From: an uncultured Acidobacteriaceae bacterium
GTDB taxonomy: Bacteria > Acidobacteriota > Terriglobia > Terriglobales > Acidobacteriaceae
Length of the DNA: 38,813 nucleotides
Assembly (NCBI GenBank): GCA_903842065.1
Contig: CAIMKZ010000062.1
Coordinates: 1 to 38,813 of the forward strand
Reading direction: 5' to 3'
Below, one piece after another: positions 33,382 through 38,813 of the stretch (position 1 is its first letter; each line of letters opens with the position of its first letter). A program made the position numbers and the translations under genes. Below the pieces are notes generated by a model. The model worked only from the letters and a program-made list of their open reading frames with translations, was not told where the DNA came from and ran no database searches.

Positions 33382-34281
33382 ATGAATACGATGAATGTGG
33401 ACGTAAAATCGCTGATCAACGAGGGCGCCGAGAGGACCGATCACGCGCTCGATGCGCTGATTCCCTCGGTAGACACCGTGCCGGCTTCGATTCACGGCGC
33501 CATGCGCCACTCAGTGTTTGCGGGGGGCAAGCGGTTGCGTCCGGTGCTGGTGATGCAGGCGGCCGTGGCGGTCTCCGGCTCCATTCCTGCCGGGATTGAG
33601 AGGCTGGGCGCGGCTATCGAGATGCTGCACACCTACTCGCTGATCCACGACGACCTGCCCGCGCTCGACAACGACGATCTGCGCCGGGGCAAGCCGACGT
33701 GTCATGTGGCCTTCGGCGAAGCCATCGCGATTCTGGCCGGGGACGCATTGCAGACACGCGCCTTCGAGGTGCTGGCCGGGCTTGAGTGTCCGCCTGCAGC
33801 GACGGTCGAGATCATCGGCCTCGTTGCCAACGCCGTGGGAACCGTGGAAGGCATGATCGGCGGACAGGTGCTGGACATCGAGAGCGAACACAAGAAGCCG
33901 ACGCCGGAGCTGGTGGACGCCATTCACCGCGCCAAGACGGGCGCGCTGATTCGGGTGAGCGTGGTTGCGGGTGGAGTGTACGCGGGCGCAAAGGGCGACG
34001 ACGTGAAGCGGCTCGACCTCTTCGGCCGCAAGGCGGGGCTGGCGTTTCAGATCGCCGACGACATTCTTGACATGACCGCCGACTCGGCCACGCTGGGCAA
34101 GACTGCGGGCAAAGACCTGGCGGTTGAAAAAGCCACATGGCCCGCTGTATACGGCATCGAGCAGAGCAAGAAGGACGCGGCAAGACTGATCGATGAGGCC
34201 TTTGCGGCGTTGGAACCGTTTGGCGAGCGGGCCGATGCGCTGAAGGCGCTGGCGCGGTTTCTGGTGGAGCGGAAGAACTAA
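33382..34281 (+). CDS. ispA: IspA-type polyprenyl synthase (farnesyl/geranylgeranyl diphosphate synthase)
   Basis: The enzyme condenses isopentenyl diphosphate with allylic diphosphates to make C15-C20 prenyl chains for quinones, undecaprenyl carriers or terpenoids. The 299-residue protein has GGKRLRP (diphosphate binding), the first Asp-rich motif DDLPALDND with preceding HTYSLIHD, and the second motif DDILD; residues before the first motif (MLHTYSLIHDD) are those of the short-chain, IspA-like subgroup, and the length is typical. Product length cannot be fixed from sequence. ATG 33391 is an alternative start. A 7-bp repeat array begins six bases after the stop. Confidence 0.93.
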   Translation: MNTMNVDVKSLINEGAERTDHALDALIPSVDTVPASIHGAMRHSVFAGGKRLRPVLVMQAAVAVSGSIPAGIERLGAAIEMLHTYSLIHDDLPALDNDDLRRGKPTCHVAFGEAIAILAGDALQTRAFEVLAGLECPPAATVEIIGLVANAVGTVEGMIGGQVLDIESEHKKPTPELVDAIHRAKTGALIRVSVVAGGVYAGAKGDDVKRLDLFGRKAGLAFQIADDILDMTADSATLGKTAGKDLAVEKATWPAVYGIEQSKKDAARLIDEAFAALEPFGERADALKALARFLVERKN

Positions 34282-34286
34282 AAAAT

Positions 34287-34313
34287 CAGCTGCTAGCTTC
34301 TAGCTATTAGCTG
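34287..34313 (+). repeat. Heptad array after ispA
   Basis: About three and a half AGCTTCT-like units start six bases after the ispA stop. An array in the opposite orientation at 34406-34432 faces it, with about 92 bases between them. Confidence 0.75.
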
Positions 34314-34405
34314 TTCTGTGCGCGACTAAGCTGTAGCGAACTAGTGGGGTTCTGTATCGTCGCCCCGGGAAATTGTTTCCTGACGCCAACGTGCGCAAGC
34401 TCGTG

Positions 34406-34432
34406 GAGCTAGAGGCTAGGAGCTAGTAGCTT
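34406..34432 (-). repeat. Inverted heptad array before the DUF59 gene
   Basis: Units AGCTAGA, GGCTAGG, AGCTAGT and AGCTTAA run to within four bases of the ATG at 34437. Together with 34287-34313 the arrays frame a roughly 146-bp segment that resembles a small inverted-repeat element. The array occupies the position where a ribosome binding site should be. Confidence 0.7.
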
Positions 34433-34436
34433 AATC

Positions 34437-34763
34437 ATGCTCTCTGAATCCGACATCATGACCGCGCTGCGCGACTGCTTCGATCCCGAGGTGAAGCTGA
34501 ACCTCGTCGATCTGGGGCTGATCTATGCTGTCGAGACCGGTCCCGACCCTGACTCGACACCCGCGTGGCCCCGGCAGTGGGCGCGCGTGAAGATGACGCT
34601 CACCACTCCGCAGTGCCCCATGAGCGGCATGATTCTGGAGCAGGTAAGAAACCGGCTGCTGGGAATCCCCGACCTGAGCAAGGTGGATGTGGAACTGGTG
34701 TGGGAACCGAAGTGGACTCCGCACCGGATCAGCGCGGCGGGACGGGAACAACTGCACATCTGA
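34437..34763 (+). CDS. DUF59 / MIP18-family protein (SufT-like)
   Basis: Members such as SufT and PaaD help assemble or deliver iron-sulfur clusters. The 108-residue protein has the family pattern: DPEVKLNLVDLGLIY near the start, then VKMTLTTPQCPM with the conserved Cys, and a final strand VELVWEPKWTP. The family's usual length is about 100-110 residues, so the start is credible although the heptad array removes any clear ribosome binding site. No other suf or paa genes are nearby, so the partner is unknown. It may still be co-transcribed with ispA. Confidence 0.88.
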   Translation: MLSESDIMTALRDCFDPEVKLNLVDLGLIYAVETGPDPDSTPAWPRQWARVKMTLTTPQCPMSGMILEQVRNRLLGIPDLSKVDVELVWEPKWTPHRISAAGREQLHI

Positions 34764-34836
34764 TCCGTAGCGGGGCTAGCGGAGTTCGCGGTGTTAGCGG
34801 AGTAGTTTGGACGTGGCACGTTGACGATTGTGGCTT

Positions 34837-34869
34837 CCCAGGTCTCAGAATCGAGACCTGGGGCACCCA
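34837..34869 (+). repeat. Palindromic element A, copy 12
   Basis: The stem is CCCAGGTCTC / GAGACCTGGG with loop AGAATC, then GGCACCCA. It lies between two convergent genes. Confidence 0.9.
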
Positions 34870-34934
34870 TCTTTGTTGGTGATTTTGGAGTGGCTGGTAA
34901 GCGGTTGTGGCTTCTCTTGCCACAGTTCCCTGCC

Positions 34935-35273
34935 CTACTTTTTCAGAGCCTGGCGCAGCTTATCGCCCTGGGTCGAGAACTCGTCTACGGCCCTCTGGGC
35001 CTTGCCTAGAATTCCCTGCACTTCATCGAGGACGGCGGGCAGGCGACGCCAGCACTCGCTCACCGCCTCCTGCTGATCCCATGCGGCCAGCACGGTACCG
35101 GCGGCGGCCAGCGCCAGCCCGGAGCGGGATTTGCCGGTCATCAGCAGTACGCCTGCTCCGGCAAGCGACGCGGCGGCCCCTATGCGGGCCCAGAACCTGG
35201 CATCCGCCTCGCGGGCCGAGATGCGCCGGGCGGGAGAGGGAGCTTTCGAAGCTGAAATCGGAACGGTCGCCAT
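34935..35273 (-). CDS. Small hypothetical protein with hydrophobic centre
   Basis: The 112-residue protein starts at 35273 with AAGGAG five bases upstream, so the frame is well supported. A basic N-terminus (about 1-29) is followed by two hydrophobic stretches, about 31-45 (GAAASLAGAGVLLMT) and 50-66, that could be a membrane hairpin, then a helical amphipathic C-terminus ending DKLRQALKK. I do not recognise the family. The next minus-strand gene upstream starts about 390 bases away, so it may be co-transcribed with 35354-35662. Confidence 0.7.
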   Translation of the reverse strand: MATVPISASKAPSPARRISAREADARFWARIGAAASLAGAGVLLMTGKSRSGLALAAAGTVLAAWDQQEAVSECWRRLPAVLDEVQGILGKAQRAVDEFSTQGDKLRQALKK

Positions 35274-35353
35274 GGCTTCTCCTTTAGATCGCGCGGCAGT
35301 GCAAGAGCTAGTATCGCTCGAAAGCGGTCGTGAGCGCCAATCGCCCCTCGCGC

Positions 35354-35662
35354 TCAGTCCAGATCGAACTCGCGCAGGGGCTTTACATCGGGCGCGTCCT
35401 TGGCCTTGCGCAGTGCCTCGGCAAACTTCTTTTCGAGCAGGTCGGCCTTGTTCTTTTCGGCGTCGATCGACTGGCGGAAGATGGACTCCTTGCGGTCCTC
35501 GCGCTCGCGCATGGCCTGGGCCGCGGCTTCCATATCCTCGAACATGCGCTTGCGCGGCGCCGGTGTGTGGCTGATGACAAGGCCGGTCGAGGCGTCGATT
35601 CGGAGCATCGCCGCGCAGTCGGGACAGGCAACTTCAAAGATTTTTTCCTTCTTGCTGGCCAT
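35354..35662 (-). CDS. Small protein with a Cys-pair N-terminus and coiled coil
   Basis: The 102-residue protein begins MASKKEKIFEVACPDCAAML, where C13 and C16 could bind a metal with other ligands, and then forms a long charged helix (about residues 40-100) typical of a coiled coil. No family is recognised. There is no clear Shine-Dalgarno site, but TAAAAT (35671-35676, minus strand) lies eight bases before the start with TTACAA 17 bases further on, so a leaderless transcript is possible. It is separated by 57 bases from the 3' end of the chagasin-like gene on the same strand. Confidence 0.65.
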   Translation of the reverse strand: MASKKEKIFEVACPDCAAMLRIDASTGLVISHTPAPRKRMFEDMEAAAQAMREREDRKESIFRQSIDAEKNKADLLEKKFAEALRKAKDAPDVKPLREFDLD

Positions 35663-35719
35663 AGACGGCTATTTTATGACCTCGGGCCGGAGGTTGTAAG
35701 CACCGGAGCATACTGTGTG

Positions 35720-36124
35720 TCAGCGCACCGTGATTCGCAGCGTGAACCGGGTCTCGTCGGCGGCGGGCTTCTCCCAGGAGCGGACGTAGTGCAGAGCCAG
35801 CACTCCGCTGCCACGCTTCACCGCCTTGAAGTCGAAGATCTGAAAGATGGGCTGGCCCACCATGCCGTTCTTGGGGGGCTCGGTGCTGGATGTGCCGGTG
35901 AGGCTGACGAGATCGGCGGACTCCGGCGCCACGCTCCACATGTAACCGGTAGAAGGGTTGGAGCGCAGGCGGATTACGAACGTCTCGCCCACCTTGAGCC
36001 TCGCCTGTGCGCCCTTGTCGGAGTCGGCAAAGGTTCGTGGCGCAGCGTCGGAATGGGCCGGTACGAAAGCAGCCATCAGTACGAGCAGCAGCGGGAGCGC
36101 CTGGCTGGCGATTGCAGACCGCAT
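35720..36124 (-). CDS. Chagasin-like (I42) cysteine protease inhibitor
   Basis: Chagasin-family proteins block papain-like cysteine proteases with three loops. The 134-residue protein has a signal peptide (about residues 1-28) and the inhibitor motifs NPSTG (56-60, then YMW), the central KNGMVGQP loop, and RGSGVLALHYVRSW (104-117). The start at 36124 is chosen because AGAGG lies six bases upstream and the signal peptide begins there; the longer frame to 36526 runs into the divergent gene. The export signal puts the inhibitor in the periplasm or outside. It is divergent from the SMP-30 gene. Whether it protects the cell from its own or foreign proteases is unknown. Confidence 0.88.
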   Translation of the reverse strand: MRSAIASQALPLLLVLMAAFVPAHSDAAPRTFADSDKGAQARLKVGETFVIRLRSNPSTGYMWSVAPESADLVSLTGTSSTEPPKNGMVGQPIFQIFDFKAVKRGSGVLALHYVRSWEKPAADETRFTLRITVR

Positions 36125-36278
36125 CGTGAGCCTCTTTCCTCGCGGACCAAGCAAAGGCCGCAGGCCGCGCAGATTGACGATAGCTCCGATAGCTGCCGGG
36201 CGCAAGGCGGGCTTTCTTGACAGGCCCTGCTTTGCAAACGAAGATGGGGATGATCTCACGGCACACAGGGAGCGGAAG

Positions 36279-37373
36279 ATGAGCGGTATCGGGCTGCGGA
36301 AGACTGCCATGGCGGCAGCAATATTGGCGCTGGCGGGCGCGCTATCGGCCTGGCCGGCAACGGCGCAGGAGGGCGTGACAGCGCTGAGCTTCGACCGGCT
36401 GGACGCGGGGCTGGACCGCATCGTTCCCGCCAACGCAAGGCTTGAGCAAGTGGCCAGCGGGTTCACCTGGCTCGAAGGGCCGGTGTGGGACGAGGCCAGC
36501 TTGTTCTTCGCCGACATTCCCGCCAACGAGATCCTGCGCTGGGTGCCGGGCCGCGGCGTGACGACGTTTCTCGACCCCGCCGGCTACAAGGGCACAGCGC
36601 CCTACGGCGGACCGGAGCCGGGCACCAACGGCATGACTCTCGACGCCCACCAGCGGCTCACCATCGCCGGCCACGCCGCGCGCAACGTCTTCCGCTTTGA
36701 GCCGCTCGATCCGCGTGGGATTGTGACTGTGCTGGCCGACACCTACCAGGGCAAGAAGCTCAACAGCCCCAACGACGTGGTGTACCGGTCCGATGGCTCG
36801 GCGTACTTTACCGATCCGCCCTATGGCCTGCGCACCCAGAGCGACACCGACCCCGAAAAAGAGCTGAAGGTGAATGGCGTCTACCGGATTCCGCACGCCT
36901 TTCAACAGAGGCCGGGAGCGCCTCCGGCGCGGGGCGAGTTGCAACTGGTGGTAAGCGATCTGCCCCGGCCAAATGGGATAGCGTTCTCGCCCGACGAGAA
37001 GTACCTCTACGTGAGCAACTCCGAGCCCAAAATGTTCTGGATGCGCTACACGGTGATGCCGGACGGGACGGTTGGCGAGCCAAAGCTCTTCTACGACGAC
37101 TCAGCCGACCAGCGCATCGGCAACCCCGATGGCATGAAGGTGGACGTAGAAGGCAACCTCTACTCTGCCGGTCCGGCAGGCGTGTGGATCTTCTCGCCCG
37201 ACGGCAAGGCTTTGGGAACGCTGCTGATCCCGGAGAAAATATCGAACGTGACCTGGGCCGGCGACGGCAACAAGACCCTCTACATTACGGCCAGCGACAA
37301 GCTCTACCGGGTGCAGCTGAAGATCGCCGGCGCGCCGCTGGTTAAGAAGGGCAAGGGGAAGGGCAGCTTCTAG
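36279..37373 (+). CDS. Exported SMP-30/gluconolactonase-like protein
   Basis: Members are six-bladed beta-propeller lactonases or related Ca2+-dependent hydrolases. From ATG 36279 (GGGAG seven bases upstream) the protein is 364 residues with a signal peptide (1-29, cleavage near ATAQ). Visible marks are FTWLEGPVWDEA (first metal-site Glu), NGMTLDAHQRLTIAGH, LNSPNDVVYRSDGSAYFTDPPYG (Asn/Asp site) and PNGIAFSPDEKYLYVSNSEP, then GNPDGMKVDVEGNLYSAGPAGVW. This is the exported form with an insertion near residues 200-225. Sugar lactone is a likely but unproven substrate. A heptad array supplies the TAG stop. Confidence 0.9.
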   Translation: MSGIGLRKTAMAAAILALAGALSAWPATAQEGVTALSFDRLDAGLDRIVPANARLEQVASGFTWLEGPVWDEASLFFADIPANEILRWVPGRGVTTFLDPAGYKGTAPYGGPEPGTNGMTLDAHQRLTIAGHAARNVFRFEPLDPRGIVTVLADTYQGKKLNSPNDVVYRSDGSAYFTDPPYGLRTQSDTDPEKELKVNGVYRIPHAFQQRPGAPPARGELQLVVSDLPRPNGIAFSPDEKYLYVSNSEPKMFWMRYTVMPDGTVGEPKLFYDDSADQRIGNPDGMKVDVEGNLYSAGPAGVWIFSPDGKALGTLLIPEKISNVTWAGDGNKTLYITASDKLYRVQLKIAGAPLVKKGKGKGSF

Positions 37374-37396
37374 CTTCTAGCTGTTAGCTTCTAGCT
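37364..37396 (+). repeat. Heptad array overlapping the SMP-30 stop
   Basis: Units AGCTTCT, AGCTTCT, AGCTGTT and AGCTTCT then AGCT, followed by TTTTT. The TAG stop (37371-37373) is within the array. The T run suggests the array could also act as a weak terminator. Confidence 0.85.
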
Positions 37397-37440
37397 TTTT
37401 CAGTGGCGGGGTTGGGGTGATCCTTACGCCACCCATTTTG

Positions 37441-37475
37441 CATTACTTCTCATTACCTAGTAATGTAGAGTAATG
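37441..37475 (+). promoter_or_regulatory. vapBC operator with four half-sites
   Basis: CATTAC at 37441 and 37451 and its complement GTAATG at 37460 and 37470 form a dyad of four half-sites at nine- to ten-base spacing, on one DNA face. Ribbon-helix-helix antitoxins bind this kind of site to repress their own operon. The last half-site contains the antitoxin start codon (37473). TTGCAT (37438) and TAATGT (37461) with 17 bases between form a possible promoter inside the operator. Confidence 0.8.
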
Positions 37476-37745
37476 CATAGAACTACCCGCCAGTTTACGA
37501 TCTCCCTTCCCCCCGACCTTGCCGAGCAGGTTTCCGCCACCGCCAAGGCGGAGAGCCGCACCATCAGCGAGCTGTTCCGGGAGGCATATCGCGTCTACCG
37601 GGCAAGACATACGCAATCTGCCAGCAGGCTGAGCAGCAACCAATTCCAATCGATGCTTTCTGCGCTAGCCGAAGGTTCGGAGCGGTTGCCGGCGGTTCCC
37701 TCTGAGGCCTTCACCCGGGAGAGCTTCTATGAGGACCGCACCTAA
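37473..37745 (+). CDS. vapB: Ribbon-helix-helix antitoxin (VapB-like)
   Basis: The antitoxin neutralises the PIN toxin and represses the operon. The 90-residue protein starts MHRTTRQFTISLPPDLAEQV, the classic RHH beta strand followed by SRTISELFREAYRVYRA helices, with a C-terminal region (about 50-90) that would wrap the toxin. The start codon lies inside the operator and there is no Shine-Dalgarno site, so the transcript may be leaderless. Its stop overlaps the toxin start by one base (TAATG). Confidence 0.9.
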   Translation: MHRTTRQFTISLPPDLAEQVSATAKAESRTISELFREAYRVYRARHTQSASRLSSNQFQSMLSALAEGSERLPAVPSEAFTRESFYEDRT

Positions 37746-38206
37746 TGCCGGAAGCAGCCGTCCTGATCGACAGCAATATTCTCATCCGCTGGGTCAAACC
37801 CGACGACCGGGATTATCCGCTCATCCAGTCCGCGATCGAGCGGTTGATCGAACGCGGGTGCAGGCTCTGTTACACATCCCAGAACATCGGCGAGTTTTGG
37901 AATGCCTGCACGCGACCGGTTGAGTTCAATGGCTTTGGCCTGAGTATTGAGGAGGCAGACTCGCGAGTTGCCGCCATCGAGCGCACCCTTGAACTGCTGC
38001 CCGACACTCCCGCTGTTCATCGCATCTGGAGAGAGCTGATCGTCAGGTACCGAGTCGCGGGCGCAAAGGTACACGATGCGCGGCTGGCAGCCTGCATGAT
38101 GGCGAACGAAGTATCGAGCATTCTCACGCTCAACGATAACGACTTCACGCGATTCTCAGAGATTGAAGCCCTTCATCCCTCCGCGCTGCTTCGCCGATTG
38201 TCCTGA
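37745..38206 (+). CDS. vapC: PIN-domain toxin (VapC-like)
   Basis: PIN toxins are Mg2+-dependent RNases, many cutting tRNA or rRNA. The 153-residue protein has the acidic active-site residues D9 (VLIDSN), E50 (NIGEFW), D111 (VHDARLAA) and D131/D133 (LNDNDF), all in the usual spacing. It overlaps the antitoxin gene by one base, and the pair is complete. It lies close to a broken gene at the window end, a common setting for accessory toxin-antitoxin pairs. Confidence 0.93.
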   Translation: MPEAAVLIDSNILIRWVKPDDRDYPLIQSAIERLIERGCRLCYTSQNIGEFWNACTRPVEFNGFGLSIEEADSRVAAIERTLELLPDTPAVHRIWRELIVRYRVAGAKVHDARLAACMMANEVSSILTLNDNDFTRFSEIEALHPSALLRRLS

Positions 38207-38295
38207 ACCCCTGGCCAGCTTCAGCTGAGAAACTCCGCGATTGCCGCGACTACGCTCAGAATTCGCGCAATTGCGCATTCAACCGCCTAACCACG

Positions 38296-38774
38296 CTATG
38301 GCTCCGCTCCCAAAGCTTGTTCATCCCAGACCTCGCGTGGAATGTCCCAGTAGTGAAATTTAAGATACGTAAATGGCCCGACGGAGATGGATGAACGACC
38401 CAGATCGAGCGCAAACTTCACTTGCATATACCATTTCCTGCCAATGTGGTTCAGCGGAAAGCTGAAGAGCAGTTCTTTCCCCGCAGGATCCTAACCACTC
38501 CCGGCAGTTCCGACGAGTACCCCTCTGGCTTATTCAATTCCGGGGGCGCGACAACCGGGGAGGTGATAACGGGGGGAGCGGTAACATCCGGAAACGGCGG
38601 CAGCAGCACCGACACCGAGGCCGCCCGGCGTTGACCCCATTCCATGCCGCGCCCCAGGGTTGTATCGACATAATAGGGATGGCGGCGCCGGGAGCCGATT
38701 TTCGTCGAGATCGAGGAGCGACGAACGACGGATACTGGTTGTCTCCGAGCGAGGAGCGACGCGGAGATCGGCAA
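38296..38774 (-). pseudogene. Probable frameshifted hypothetical gene
   Basis: Two minus-strand frames both look like protein but do not join. The upstream frame (to 38774; an internal start at about residue 44 is possible) is Pro-rich (PPFPDVTAPPVITSPVVAPPE) and ends with PEGYSSELPGVV. The downstream frame, open from 38490 to a TAG at 38296, reads DPAGKELLFSFPLNHIGRKW and further aromatic, strand-like segments ending EPREVW-type residues. A TAG at 38491 separates them, so a one-base loss near 38490 is the simplest explanation. No family is recognised; the gene may extend beyond the window. Confidence 0.4.
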
Positions 38775-38813
38775 AATCGGCCCCGGCCCTTCGGGTTGCG
38801 GGGAAAATTGGCT

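Noticed and set aside
4154..34869. CRISPR array explanation for the repeated palindromes
   Set aside because: Copies are dispersed, not regularly spaced, have no unique spacers of constant length, and no cas genes are present.
4154..34869. Ordinary rho-independent terminators as the sole explanation of the palindromic elements
   Set aside because: They lack T tracts directly after the stem, have a conserved tail, occur in tandem, and two lie inside coding frames.

Overview
The window looks like chromosomal DNA of a GC-rich Gram-negative bacterium, most likely an acidobacterium of the Acidobacteriaceae/Terriglobia type. The reasons are an outer-membrane LPS-export and Omp85/TamB gene set, a periplasmic VWFA-domain protein of a type common in Acidobacteriota, a very large LptC-like protein, high GC, and intergenic spacers crowded with palindromic repeats. 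No rRNA, tRNA or CRISPR array was seen. The taxonomic call is an inference from gene content, not a database match.

Layout. 1-1100: a small Cys-rich protein of unknown function and a repeat-rich spacer. 1101-4129: rpoN (sigma-54, minus strand), a seven-iron ferredoxin and recO. 4332-8072: an unknown gene, a giant lptC and lptB in one tight run (LPS transport). 8304-10082: an unknown conserved-looking protein and a cNMP-binding/DUF1003 membrane protein. 10283-11913: a fused molybdopterin synthase (MoaD-MoaE) overlapping a VWFA protein. 12064-13929: a DUF4919 secreted protein, then an Hfq-like protein overlapping an inositol-monophosphatase-family gene. 13941-15058: a small AT-richer membrane gene and a frameshifted REP-associated tyrosine transposase (RayT) bracketed by inverted palindromic elements. 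15137-18320: a universal stress protein and Lon protease. 18666-26832: a three-gene overlapping operon for outer-membrane assembly (Omp85/TamA-like, a SurA-like chaperone without a PPIase domain, TamB). 27088-31954: a triple-BON periplasmic protein, a CPBP membrane protease and a penicillin-acylase-family hydrolase. 32020-35662: a ferredoxin-nitroreductase fusion, an IspA-type prenyl synthase, a DUF59/SufT-like protein and small unknowns. 35720-37373: a chagasin-like inhibitor divergent from an SMP-30/gluconolactonase-like protein. 37441-38206: a VapBC toxin-antitoxin pair with a clear four-half-site operator. 38296-38774: a probable broken gene.

The most unusual content is not a gene. Twelve full copies and one half copy of a roughly 33-43 bp palindromic element (stem CCCAGGTCTC / GAGACCTGGG, then a conserved GGGGCACCCA tail) are scattered over the window. 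Stem changes are compensated on the other arm in several copies, the tail is shared with a second hairpin family, two copies lie in frame inside protein genes, and a RayT pseudogene sits between two inverted copies. Together this looks like a REP/RayT-type system whose elements can also be read through as protein, comparable in that respect to Rickettsia palindromic elements. A second repeat class, degenerate 7-bp tandem arrays, begins at or just after the stop codons of several genes and in two cases supplies the stop codon.
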